From Alphaproteobacteria bacterium (GTDB lineage: Bacteria; Pseudomonadota; Alphaproteobacteria; Rhodobacterales; Rhodobacteraceae): 33,632 nt of DNA. Positions within the stretch are counted from its first letter, which is position 1; each line of letters opens with the position of its first letter. Both the position numbers and the translations under genes were made by a program. Below the pieces are notes generated by a model, which did not search any database, was not told where the DNA came from, and saw nothing but the letters and a program-made list of their open reading frames with translations. Where the stretch lies: contig JAUIHM010000033.1 in the NCBI GenBank assembly GCA_030432315.1, forward strand, positions 1 through 33,632. Direction: 5' to 3'. Positions 25,577 to 33,632 of this stretch are shown here, piece by piece.

Positions 25577-26109
25577 CGGCCCCACACCATTGACTCCCCG
25601 GGAGGTCCTGCCGGCTGCCGGCCGATCCGAAGACCCTTCGCCACGAACAGCAGCACCGCCGGAAATACCGCGGCGGTGGCAATACAGACCCACATCACGT
25701 CTTCCGGCGTCGGCGCTGCCGCCACGGTCACCCGCAGCAGCAGCAGCTGAAAGGCCTGAACCAAAGCAAACCCGGCGGCGAAGGCAAGCCACTGGACGAT
25801 GAAGCGGCCATCGCGGAAAAAGCCGGAATGCGCCCGCACGGTTTCCACCGCCAGTACCAGCCCGAGCGCGCCGAGCCCCAACGGTCTTGACAGCAGCAGA
25901 TCCGCCAGCAGCGCCAGCGGGATCACCAGCCAGGCTGGAGCAGAAAGCGGATCGCGCAGCGTCCAGGCGACGGCGAAGGCGAAAAACAGATCGGCCGTCG
26001 CCTGCGGGCCGCTTCCGGCATAGGGCGTCAGCGGCAACAGGATGCAGAGCAGACCGAACACCGTGAACAGGGCAGGCCGCCCGATCCTTCCGGGGCGGGC
26101 GCGGCTCAC
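25573..26109 (-). CDS. mreD: Rod shape-determining protein MreD
   Basis: 178 aa, about five membrane segments (PALFTVFGLLCILLPL, ADLFFAFAVAWTL, PAWLVIPLALLADLLL, FIVQWLAFAAGFALVQAF, and VCIATAAVFPAVLLFVA). Its sequence is poorly conserved, as is usual for MreD; the assignment rests on size, topology and position between mreC and mrdA. The motif PLGLGALGLVLAVE after a GLL-type stretch is typical of MreD. It helps connect MreC and MreB with the synthase pair in the inner membrane. The start overlaps mreC and the stop overlaps mrdA, each by 4 bp. Confidence 0.9.
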   Translation of the reverse strand: MSRARPGRIGRPALFTVFGLLCILLPLTPYAGSGPQATADLFFAFAVAWTLRDPLSAPAWLVIPLALLADLLLSRPLGLGALGLVLAVETVRAHSGFFRDGRFIVQWLAFAAGFALVQAFQLLLLRVTVAAAPTPEDVMWVCIATAAVFPAVLLFVAKGLRIGRQPAGPPGESMVWGR

Positions 26110-27026
26110 TGCGCGGTTCCTTCCGCACCGTCCGCCGTCGGTGCAGGGGGCATCACCTGTGAGGTCAATACAGGCCCGATCAGGCCGCCCGGCCCCTCGA
26201 GCGGCGGCACCGGGCGGTCACGGATGATGCGCACATAGTCAAGCCCGGCGAAATCGGCGGCCACCTGGACCCGTCGCCGACCGTCCGGTCCCATTGCCAC
26301 ATGGCCGACCAGAAATCCGGCCGGGTAGAGCCCGCCGGCACCGGAGGTCAGGACCCGTTCCCCGAGCCTGATCTCTGCACTCTGATCAAGAAATTCCAGC
26401 AGCGGTGCCGGAGAATTGTCGCCGGTGGCGATCGCCCGCTGCCCGCTGGGCATGATTTCGACCGGCACGCGGCTCGACCCGTCGGTAACGAACAGCACCC
26501 GCGAGGTGCCGCCGCTCGCGCCGGCGATCCTGCCGACGACACCAAATCCGTCGACCACCACCGACCCGTCCTCGACCCGGTCGTCGGTGCCGACATTCAG
26601 CATCGCCGACCGGCGGAACGGGCTGCCGGAATCCGCGATCACCTCTCCGGTGACGAAGGTCAGGCGCGGGCTCAAGCGCACGTTGTTCAGCGCCAGCAGG
26701 CGCGCGTTCTTCTGTTCGAGCTGCAGCGCCGCCTCGCGCCAGCCCTGCATCCGCTGCAGATCCCGGCGCAGTTCGGCGTTCTGCTCATAAACGCGCTGAT
26801 AGGCCCGCAGATCGGCGATCATCCTCGCGGTCCGCGCCAGCGGCTTGACCGTCCATTCAAGGCTCGGCGCGAAACGGTCGATCAGATGCACCCGCAGGTT
26901 CTCCACCCGGGCGTTGTCGATCCGCCAGAGGAAAAACAGACCCAGCAGTACCAGACAGACAACCGAGAGCAGCACGCGACGGATACTGCGCCTGTAGTTC
27001 TGCGAATTGCCTGTGCTGCTGGACAC
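26106..27026 (-). CDS. mreC: Rod shape-determining protein MreC
   Basis: 306 aa. A single N-terminal membrane helix (VLLSVVCLVLLGLFFLW), then a coiled-coil (about residues 70-105, ELRRDLQRMQGWREAALQLEQKNARL), then the periplasmic beta-barrel region with VTGEVIADSGSPFRRSAMLNVG, VVDGFGVVGRIAG, SRVLFVTDGSSRVPVEI, and GGLYPAGFLVGHV. It is the periplasmic scaffold that stimulates PBP2/RodA. It follows mreB after 63 bp and overlaps mreD by 4 bp (ATGA). Confidence 0.95.
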   Translation of the reverse strand: MSSSTGNSQNYRRSIRRVLLSVVCLVLLGLFFLWRIDNARVENLRVHLIDRFAPSLEWTVKPLARTARMIADLRAYQRVYEQNAELRRDLQRMQGWREAALQLEQKNARLLALNNVRLSPRLTFVTGEVIADSGSPFRRSAMLNVGTDDRVEDGSVVVDGFGVVGRIAGASGGTSRVLFVTDGSSRVPVEIMPSGQRAIATGDNSPAPLLEFLDQSAEIRLGERVLTSGAGGLYPAGFLVGHVAMGPDGRRRVQVAADFAGLDYVRIIRDRPVPPLEGPGGLIGPVLTSQVMPPAPTADGAEGTAQ

Positions 27027-27089
27027 GCTTTGTTATGCCTTTGGTCCGGGCCTCCGAACGGATGCCGTCGCGACCGCCCGTTGGTCCGC

Positions 27090-28570
<1,481 letters not shown>

Positions 28571-29251
28571 ATGTCAGCCACCGATACCCCCGCCATCATG
28601 TTCGACATGGATGGACTGCTTCTCGACACCGAACGGCTGATCCATGAGTGTTTCGGTGAAACCCGTCGGCATTTCGGCCTGCCGGAAAGCCCGCAGACAA
28701 TCCTGCGCTGTGTCGGTCTGCGCCAGGAAAAAACCCGCGACATCATCAGCGGGAGCCTGGGCGACGTGGTCGGCTACGATGCGTTCAGTCTCGAATACGA
28801 GGCGCGGGTGGTCGAACGGCTCAGGGGACACGTTCCCGAAAAACATGGTGCGACCCGGCTGATGCAGCTGCTGACGGGAAAGGGCTATACGGTGGGGATC
28901 GCCACTTCCACCGATACCCATGAAGCGCACCGGCTGCTCGAAAACGCCGGTCTGCTGCAATACGTCGTCGACATCGTTGGCGGCGACCGGGTCGAAAACC
29001 ACAAACCGCACCCGGAGGTCTATCAGAGCCTCGCCGCCCGTCTCGGACGCACTGCTTCCCAATGTGTCGCTTTCGAGGACAGCGAGGTCGGCACCCGCGC
29101 CGCCGTCGCCTCCGGCGCCGTCACCGTCCAGGTGCCCGACCTGATCGCCCCGTCAGACGAAATCCGAATGCTTGGCCATTTCATTGCCCCCGACCTTCTT
29201 CAGGGCGCGGTCATGGCCGGGCTGCTCACGCCTGACGAAATCGCCGGCTGA
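28571..29251 (+). CDS. HAD-family hydrolase (beta-phosphoglucomutase/phosphatase-like)
   Basis: 226 aa. HAD motifs in order: motif I FDMDGLLLDTE with nucleophile Asp12 and Asp14; motif II ATSTDTHEAH; motif III Lys in NHKPHPEVY; motif IV FEDSEVGTRAAVASG. The alpha-helical cap after motif I places it in subfamily IA with phosphoglycolate phosphatase and beta-phosphoglucomutase. It would dephosphorylate or isomerise a small phosphorylated metabolite; the substrate is not readable from sequence. It is a single gene, convergent with the small ATPase (14-bp gap). Confidence 0.9.
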   Translation: MSATDTPAIMFDMDGLLLDTERLIHECFGETRRHFGLPESPQTILRCVGLRQEKTRDIISGSLGDVVGYDAFSLEYEARVVERLRGHVPEKHGATRLMQLLTGKGYTVGIATSTDTHEAHRLLENAGLLQYVVDIVGGDRVENHKPHPEVYQSLAARLGRTASQCVAFEDSEVGTRAAVASGAVTVQVPDLIAPSDEIRMLGHFIAPDLLQGAVMAGLLTPDEIAG

Positions 29252-29265
29252 TCCGGGCCGGCGGT

Positions 29266-29814
29266 TCAGCCGAGACGGGTCAGGACGAAGTCCGCCCGTT
29301 CGGCCACGCCCGCCTTCGGCAGGATGACCGCCTCGTAGCCAAACTCTGAACAGGCACTGCGCAGCCGGCGGTATTCGGCAACCGCCTCGCTGAACCCGTG
29401 CCGCCGTGCCTCATCCGTCGCGAATATTTCCGGCCAGGGCGGCGCGAGGAATACGGTGCGGTGATAACGTTCGTTGCGCGCCAGCGTCCCGGAGGCCGAA
29501 ATCCCGGCAGCATGTTCCAGCGCCACGGCCGCATCAATCAGCCCACGGTCAAAAAACACCCAACCGTCGACTTCCACCATCCTCCGGCGGTCCTCGGCTG
29601 CAAGGGCCAGTGCGCACCGCGCGAACCCGACCGGATCGTCCCAGGGCAATGCACCGTCCTCACCGCGCAGCGCACGCTCAACAATTCTGCGGCCCGGTTC
29701 CTCCACGGTCGCCAGGCCCCGCCGTGCCAGTTCCGCAAGCAGGGTGGACTTTCCGCCCCCGGAACAGCCGGTCAGGACCACGTGACGGCTGCCGGTCGAA
29801 GCCGCCTGCATCAT
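29266..29814 (-). CDS. Predicted AAA-type ATP-binding protein (AAA_28/COG3911-like)
   Basis: 182 aa from the ATG at 29814 (a second ATG follows directly); the SD GGAGGG lies about 8 bases upstream. Walker A GCSGGGKST at residues 16-24 follows HVVLTG. Other features: EEPGRRIVERAL, a Walker B-like WVFFDRGLIDAAVAL, and a C-terminal RLRSACSEFGYEAVILPKAGVAERADFVL. The layout resembles small predicted P-loop ATPases/kinases of the AAA_28 group, some relatives of which phosphorylate small molecules. Substrate and role are unknown. The gene lies after the leuA terminator, so it is probably transcribed separately. Confidence 0.82.
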   Translation of the reverse strand: MMQAASTGSRHVVLTGCSGGGKSTLLAELARRGLATVEEPGRRIVERALRGEDGALPWDDPVGFARCALALAAEDRRRMVEVDGWVFFDRGLIDAAVALEHAAGISASGTLARNERYHRTVFLAPPWPEIFATDEARRHGFSEAVAEYRRLRSACSEFGYEAVILPKAGVAERADFVLTRLG

Positions 29815-29849
29815 CGTCCCGCCCTCCAGAGACCGAAGCCATCCCGCAC

Positions 29850-29883
29850 AAAAAAGACCGGCGCAGGGTATCACCCGCGCCGG
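29850..29883 (-). terminator. Intrinsic terminator of leuA
   Basis: Read on the minus strand, a stem CCGGCGC/GCGCCGG (29877-29883 with 29858-29864), extended by GGGT/ACCC past a single bulged base, is followed by TCTTTTTT (29850-29857). It lies 29 bases after the leuA stop and separates leuA from the downstream ATPase gene. Confidence 0.9.
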
Positions 29884-29911
29884 CCGCAAAACGTCGTGCA
29901 GTGATCGCCCG

Positions 29912-31468
29912 TCAGGCGGTTGCTACATCCGGCGCGGTCTTGAGCCGCCGCACCAGCAGTTTGTTGAGCGCGTTGACATAGGCCCGCGCCGACGCCACCA
30001 CCGTATCGGTATCCGCCGACATGCCGGTGACGATCTTGCCGTTCTCCTCCATGCGCACGCTGACCGTCGCCTGGGCATCCGTGCCCTCGGTCACCGCATG
30101 CACCTGGTAGAGCTGCAGCCGCGCGGAATGCGGCACCAGTTCCTTGATCGCGTTGAACGCCGCATCCACCGGGCCGTCGCCGGTGGTCTTCACCGTCTGC
30201 TCGACCCCGTCGATCTCCAGGGTCATCTCCGCCGTCTGCGGCGCCTCGGTGCCGCAGACCACCTGCATGTGCTTCACCTGGATCCGGCTGTTGGCCGCAT
30301 TGGTCCCGGTGTCCTGCATCAGCGCGATGAGGTCGTCGTCATAGACTTCCTTCTTGCTGTCCGCGAGCGCCTTGAACCGCACGAACACGTCGTTGAGCTG
30401 GTTGTCGCCGGGCTTGTACCCCAGTTCCTCCAGCTTCGAGCGCAGCGCCGCGCGACCCGAATGCTTGCCCATCACGAGGTTGGTTTCGGTCAGGCCCACG
30501 TCCTCGGGGCGCATGATCTCGAACGTATCGGCGCTCTTGAGCATCCCGTCCTGATGGATGCCGCTCTCATGGGCAAAGGCGTTCTTGCCGGTGATCGCCT
30601 TGTTGTACTGCACAGGGAAACCGGACACCGTGGAGACCATCCGGCTCGCCTGCATGATCTTCTTCGTGTCGATGCGGGTCTGGTACGGCAGGATGTCGTT
30701 GCGCACCCGCATCGCCATCACCACTTCTTCCAGCGCCGTGTTGCCGGCGCGCTCGCCCAAACCGTTGATCGTGCACTCGATCTGCCGCGCGCCCGCCTCG
30801 ACGGCGGCGAGGCTGTTGGCCGTCGCCATCCCGAGATCGTTGTGACAGTGGGTCGAGACGATCACCTCGTCCATTCCCGGCACCCGCTCCAGAAGCATCC
30901 GGATCAGCTTCGCGCTCTCGAACGGCGCGGTATAGCCCACCGTGTCGGGAATGTTGATCGTCGTTGCCCCGGCCTTTATCGCAATCTCGATCACCCGGCA
31001 GAGGTAATCATGCTCGGTGCGCGTCGCGTCCATCGGCGACCACTGCACGTTGTCGCAGAGGTTGCGGGCGTGGGTCACCGTATCGTGAATCCGCTCGGCC
31101 ATCTGGTCCATGTCGAGGTTGGGGATGGCGCGGTGCTGCGGCGAGGTGCCGATAAAGGTGTGGATGCGCGGCCGCTTCGCGTGGCGCACCGCATCCCAGC
31201 AGCGGTCGATGTCCCGGAAATTCGCCCGCGCGAGGCCGCAGACCTGGGCGTTGGCGGCCAGCCGGGCAATGCCGGAAACCGCCTCGAAATCGCCCTCGGA
31301 AGCGATCGGGAACCCGGCCTCGATCACATCCACGCCCATGCTGTCGAGCAGGGCGGCAATCTCAAGCTTTTCGTTCAGCGACATGGTCGCGCCCGGCGAC
31401 TGTTCGCCATCGCGAAGCGTGGTGTCAAAGATCAGGACATGGTCCTGCGGTGGAGTGATGTCTTGCAT
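29912..31468 (-). CDS. leuA: 2-isopropylmalate synthase
   Basis: 518 aa, close to the 520-aa norm for the short LeuA class. An N-terminal TIM barrel with LIFDTTLRDGEQSPGATM (residues 14-31), metal-binding HCHNDLGMA, and KNAFAHESGIHQDG. A C-terminal LeuA regulatory domain begins about residue 390 (QVVCGTEAPQTAEMTLEIDG, DGPVDAAFNAI), the site of leucine feedback inhibition. It condenses acetyl-CoA with 2-oxoisovalerate, the first committed step to leucine. A leader peptide ORF with terminal leucine codons lies 82 bases upstream, suggesting attenuation. The SD is weak (AAGAGA), consistent with leader control (inference). Confidence 0.97.
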   Translation of the reverse strand: MQDITPPQDHVLIFDTTLRDGEQSPGATMSLNEKLEIAALLDSMGVDVIEAGFPIASEGDFEAVSGIARLAANAQVCGLARANFRDIDRCWDAVRHAKRPRIHTFIGTSPQHRAIPNLDMDQMAERIHDTVTHARNLCDNVQWSPMDATRTEHDYLCRVIEIAIKAGATTINIPDTVGYTAPFESAKLIRMLLERVPGMDEVIVSTHCHNDLGMATANSLAAVEAGARQIECTINGLGERAGNTALEEVVMAMRVRNDILPYQTRIDTKKIMQASRMVSTVSGFPVQYNKAITGKNAFAHESGIHQDGMLKSADTFEIMRPEDVGLTETNLVMGKHSGRAALRSKLEELGYKPGDNQLNDVFVRFKALADSKKEVYDDDLIALMQDTGTNAANSRIQVKHMQVVCGTEAPQTAEMTLEIDGVEQTVKTTGDGPVDAAFNAIKELVPHSARLQLYQVHAVTEGTDAQATVSVRMEENGKIVTGMSADTDTVVASARAYVNALNKLLVRRLKTAPDVATA

Positions 31469-31521
31469 GATTTGGGTCTCTTGAGCCTGAAGGTGTCTTG
31501 CGGCGCGTAAGCTGAAATCCC

Positions 31522-31554
31522 CTGAGCGCGCGCGCCGGGTCCCGGCACACTCAG
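31522..31554 (-). promoter_or_regulatory. Hairpin in leuA leader, candidate attenuator element
   Basis: On the minus strand the 33-base segment starts CTGAG, covers the leader-peptide stop, folds GCCGG-GAC-CCGGC in the centre and ends CTCAG. It is a long GC-rich stem without a clear T-run after it, so if it controls leuA it may do so by alternative pairing, pausing or Rho rather than simple intrinsic termination. Confidence 0.5.
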
Positions 31555-31640
31555 AGGCGACCTAGCAGCCCCAGTGCTCCGGATGCAATGCGGACCGCGC
31601 GGGCGGCTCCCGTATGCTGAATGTCGGATACCATGCTCAT
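31551..31640 (-). CDS. Leucine-rich leader peptide upstream of leuA
   Basis: A 29-codon ORF from ATG 31640, ending GALGLLGRL-stop. Four of its last seven residues are Leu, including a rare CTA codon, just before a GC-rich hairpin and 82 bases before leuA. This is the design of a ribosome-mediated attenuator: scarcity of charged tRNA-Leu would stall the ribosome there. No usable SD is seen. A TATAGG hexamer, preceded by TG for an extended -10, ends 7 bases before the ATG, so the mRNA may begin at or next to the start codon, as known for the trp leader peptide of Sinorhizobium. An in-frame ATG two codons later (31634) is the alternative start. Confidence 0.65.
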   Translation of the reverse strand: MSMVSDIQHTGAARAVRIASGALGLLGRL

Positions 31641-31647
31641 GGCGTTG

Positions 31648-31656
31648 CCTATAGCA
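31648..31656 (-). promoter_or_regulatory. Extended -10 promoter element for the leuA leader
   Basis: On the minus strand TGCTATAGG reads as an extended -10 (TG-N-TATAGG). The -35 region upstream is AT-rich but without a clear TTGACA match. A start site 6-8 bases downstream falls on the leader ATG at 31640. Confidence 0.45.
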
Positions 31657-31885
31657 CCCGCCTCGCCAAAATAAAATCCAAAAATCCCCCGAAGCGGCAT
31701 TTTACCGGCCGGTCTCCGGACTGTCTTACCACCCCTGACGGTCTGCCTCCGGCCATGCACCGGACGCCGCCCTGCGACGTTTGACCACCCGGACGCCCGA
31801 CCCCGGCACCCTGTCCCGCTTCATTGTTCCGACGTATCGCGCTATCAGCACAGACACCCGAACCGGCACAGGTGGTCTGAACGAG

Positions 31886-32338
31886 ATGAATCCCCGAATC
31901 CCGGTCATCCGCCCCGCACGACCGACCGACGCCGGCGCGCTGGCCGCCTGCATCGATGCGGCATACGCCCGATACGCCGGGCAGATCGCCGATCTTCCGC
32001 CGGTTTCCGAAGGCTGCGCGGAAGATATCGCCGTCAACCAGGTCTGGATCGCCGTGCAGGACGGCACCGTTGTCGCCGGTCTGATTCTGGTCGCCGGAGA
32101 CGCTTTCATGAAACTGGCGAACCTGGCGGTTCATCCCGATCACGCGGGCAGGGGGCTCGGGAGCAGACTGGTCAGGCTCGCGGAGAGCGAGGCCGGACGG
32201 CAGGGCTTTCGCGAAATGCGCCTGAACACCCACGCCGGCATGCCCGGAAACATCCGGCTCTATCGGCACCTTGGATGGGCCGAGGTGTCCCGCAGCGGCA
32301 ATACCGTCTCGATGAAAAAGGATCTGCCGAACGGCTGA
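31886..32338 (+). CDS. GNAT-family N-acetyltransferase
   Basis: 150 aa from the ATG at 31886; the frame is open upstream to 31781 but without family sequence. GNAT features: IRPARPTDAGALAACIDAAYARY at the N-terminus, motif A LANLAVHPDHAGRGLGSRLVRLAES with the acetyl-CoA pyrophosphate loop (GRGLGS), and motif B MRLNTHAGMPGNIRLYRHLGW. It transfers an acetyl group to an amine; the acceptor is unknown. It is divergent from the leuA leader and stands alone. Confidence 0.88.
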   Translation: MNPRIPVIRPARPTDAGALAACIDAAYARYAGQIADLPPVSEGCAEDIAVNQVWIAVQDGTVVAGLILVAGDAFMKLANLAVHPDHAGRGLGSRLVRLAESEAGRQGFREMRLNTHAGMPGNIRLYRHLGWAEVSRSGNTVSMKKDLPNG

Positions 32339-32383
32339 CGCCCGGGACCGACACGCAGATCACCGGTCCTGCACTGCCAGGCA

Positions 32384-32414
32384 AACAAAAGAACGCCCGG
32401 ACGGAGGTCCGGGC
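32384..32414 (-). terminator. Intrinsic terminator downstream of rlmB
   Basis: A perfect 8-bp stem, GCCCGGAC (32395-32402) and GTCCGGGC (32407-32414), with a 4-base loop. On the minus strand it is followed by GTTCTTTTGTTT, a U-rich tail. It lies about 130 bases beyond the rlmB stop. The plus strand has no T-run after it, so it does not serve the acetyltransferase gene. Confidence 0.82.
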
Positions 32415-32546
32415 GCAGTCGGAACGAGGGACAGTGAGTTGAGGCGGCGCGTTCCGGCAATCCGCCTCACTGAACATATGGGGATGCGGGGTGCTTCTGC
32501 ACAGGCCTTTGAATAAAACGTGAACATGTCGTGAGCGCGACCTGTT

Positions 32547-33329
32547 TCAGCCGCCGATCGACACCGCATAGAGGCCGACGGCGGCGGCATTGGAAACGTT
32601 CAGCGAGCCGAAACCGCTCGGCGAGGGGATGCGCGCGATGGTGTCGCAAAGCTGTTTTGTCAGATCGCGCAGGCCCGGCCCCTCGGAGCCGAGCACCAGC
32701 GCCGTCGGACTGCGCCGGGCGCTGAACAGGGCAGGGGTCAGATCCACCTCCGCCTCGCCGTCGAGGCCGGTCACGAAATACCCCATGTCCTTCAGGGTGC
32801 GGATCGCATTCGCCAGGTTCTTCACCCGCAGATAGGGCTGACGCTCCAGCGCCCCGGAGGCGGCCTTGGCCAGCGCCCCGGTCTCCGGCGCCGAATGCCG
32901 GTGCGGCGCGATCACCGCACGCGCGCCGAACACTTCCGCCGAGCGCAGGATTGCCCCCACATTGTGCGGGTCCGACACCCGGTCGAGCAGAAGCACGAAC
33001 GGCGTTTCGCCGTGCGGCGCGCAGACCTCCGACACCGACCCCCAGTTCAGCGGCTGAACCCGGATCGCCGCCCCCTGATGGACCGAACTCGGATCGAGCG
33101 GCACCCGGAAATCGCGCGGCTCCACCTGCCGGACCGGCAGGCCGCTCGCGGGCACCGCGTCCCCAAGCCGGTCGGCGGCGTTGCGCGTCACCACCAGTTC
33201 CAGCTTGACCCGCGCCGGATTGGCCAGCGCCTCACGCACCGAATGCAGCCCGAACAGCCAGTAGTCCTCGACCCCCAGCGACTTTTTCTCGCGTTCCTTT
33301 TCGACCGCCCAGCTGGGTTTCTTGGCCAT
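32547..33329 (-). CDS. rlmB: TrmH-family rRNA 2'-O-methyltransferase (RlmB type)
   Basis: 260 aa from the ATG at 33329 (MAKKPSWAVEK), with GGAG about 8 bases upstream; the frame is open further but lacks family sequence. An N-terminal substrate-binding domain with LFGLHSVREALANPAR (residues about 26-41), then the SPOUT knot with motif 1 LLLDRVSDPHNVGAILRSAEVFGA, motif 2 LVLGSEGPGLR, and motif 3 IPSPSGFGSLNVSNAAAVGLY. It uses S-adenosylmethionine to methylate a 23S rRNA ribose, as RlmB does at G2251 in E. coli. Motif 3 has FGSLNVSNA in place of the common ESLNVSVA, a variant that leaves the Asn intact. It is divergent from tRNA-Tyr. Confidence 0.9.
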   Translation of the reverse strand: MAKKPSWAVEKEREKKSLGVEDYWLFGLHSVREALANPARVKLELVVTRNAADRLGDAVPASGLPVRQVEPRDFRVPLDPSSVHQGAAIRVQPLNWGSVSEVCAPHGETPFVLLLDRVSDPHNVGAILRSAEVFGARAVIAPHRHSAPETGALAKAASGALERQPYLRVKNLANAIRTLKDMGYFVTGLDGEAEVDLTPALFSARRSPTALVLGSEGPGLRDLTKQLCDTIARIPSPSGFGSLNVSNAAAVGLYAVSIGG

Positions 33330-33408
33330 TGTGGTCTCCGGTTGATGCGGTTCCGGCAATAGCCCCATAAACCGCAGGCACGCAAGGCCGCAGCGGGCGG
33401 ATTTCCGG

Positions 33409-33437
33409 TTGACGGCCCTGCAAACCTGTCATATCCC
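33409..33437 (+). promoter_or_regulatory. Sigma70-like promoter for tRNA-Tyr
   Basis: -35 TTGACG (33409-33414), 17-bp spacer and -10 TATCCC (33432-33437). The predicted start near 33444 puts a 35-base leader before the tRNA. The strong -35 with a GC-rich discriminator fits stable-RNA promoters. Confidence 0.6.
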
Positions 33438-33450
33438 GCCCCCTGCTGAA

Positions 33451-33468
33451 CCGGTGACGTGTCACCGG
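33451..33468 (+). other. Perfect 18-bp palindrome just upstream of tRNA-Tyr
   Basis: CCGGTGAC-GT-GTCACCGG is an exact inverted repeat. It lies 10 bases before the mature tRNA 5' end and inside the predicted precursor leader. It could form a hairpin in the tRNA precursor or serve as a protein-binding site; there is no T-run, so it is not a terminator. Confidence 0.7.
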
Positions 33469-33478
33469 CGTCATCCCC

Positions 33479-33564
33479 GGGGGGGTGGCAGAGCGGTCAA
33501 ATGCAACGGACTGTAACTCCGTCTCGGTAACGATACACTGGTTCGAATCCAGTCCCCCCCACCA
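33479..33564 (+). tRNA. tRNA-Tyr (anticodon GUA)
   Basis: An 86-nt class II tRNA with long variable arm. Acceptor stem of seven G against seven C (33479-33485 with 33554-33560), discriminator A, and encoded CCA at 33562-33564. The anticodon arm ACGGA-CTGTAAC-TCCGT gives anticodon GTA, and the T arm is ACTGG-TTCGAAT-CCAGT. rlmB-tRNA-Tyr adjacency is common in alphaproteobacteria, usually followed by tRNA-Gly, tuf or secE. Confidence 0.96.
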
Positions 33565-33590
33565 CTGCAAAATCAGCTACTTACGGTTGG

Positions 33591-33617
33591 CGGTCCCGGT
33601 GGGGCCGTTTTGCGTTT
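33591..33617 (+). terminator. Possible intrinsic terminator after tRNA-Tyr
   Basis: Stem CGGTCCC (33591-33597) and GGGGCCG (33601-33607) with one G-T pair and a 3-base loop, followed by TTTTGCGTTTT. It lies 27 bases after the tRNA 3' end. The tail is interrupted by GCG, so efficiency may be partial. Confidence 0.6.
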
Positions 33618-33632
33618 TACAGGTCATTTTAC

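Noticed and set aside
25577..26128. Extension of the mrdA frame upstream to an 831-codon ORF
   Set aside because: The extra part overlaps mreD in another register; PBP2 begins at the ATG at 25576, which overlaps the mreD stop.
30098..31510. Plus-strand open frame of 470 codons opposite leuA
   Set aside because: Antisense shadow of leuA, rich in His/Arg/Val with no domain features.

Overview
The window is high-GC DNA from what looks like an alphaproteobacterium, most likely of Rhodobacterales type. The basis is the mreB-mreC-mreD-mrdA-rodA order followed by a 2-hydroxyacid dehydrogenase, a PcaQ-type LysR regulator divergent from pcaDCHG-B, a tripartite tricarboxylate transporter (TTT), an SseB-family protein, and the rlmB/tRNA-Tyr pair at the right edge. 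The order is inferred from memory of family and gene-order patterns, not from a database search.

Region 1 (1-6393): a minus-strand catabolic operon (enolase-superfamily dehydratase/cycloisomerase, SDR oxidoreductase, peptide-type ABC solute-binding protein cut by the window edge) diverges from a fused IclR-regulator/SMP-30 lactonase-like protein. A LysR regulator follows.

Region 2 (6394-18138): a nearly complete route for quinate/shikimate-type compounds. A three-gene TTT transporter (tctC, tctB, tctA) is followed by a shikimate/quinate dehydrogenase and a two-domain 3-dehydroshikimate dehydratase of the QuiC1 type, which makes protocatechuate. Next comes pcaQ, divergent from pcaD-pcaC-pcaH-pcaG-BKACE-pcaB, which takes protocatechuate to beta-ketoadipate. 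No pcaIJ or pcaF is present in the window. A beta-keto-acid cleavage enzyme (BKACE) sits inside the operon instead and could convert beta-ketoadipate plus acetyl-CoA to succinyl-CoA plus acetoacetate.

Region 3 (18139-33632): mostly housekeeping genes. They include a DUF4287-type small gene interrupted by an in-frame TGA, tRNA-Gln, kdsA, a uracil-DNA-glycosylase-family gene with an sseB-like gene, the elongasome operon mreB-mreC-mreD-mrdA-rodA plus a coupled 2-hydroxyacid dehydrogenase, a HAD hydrolase, a small ATPase, leuA with an upstream leucine-rich leader peptide, a GNAT acetyltransferase, rlmB and tRNA-Tyr. Several intrinsic terminators and sigma70-like promoters can be read directly.

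No insertion sequence, phage, CRISPR array or integron was seen. All calls come from reading the sequence and translated proteins; no similarity search was run.
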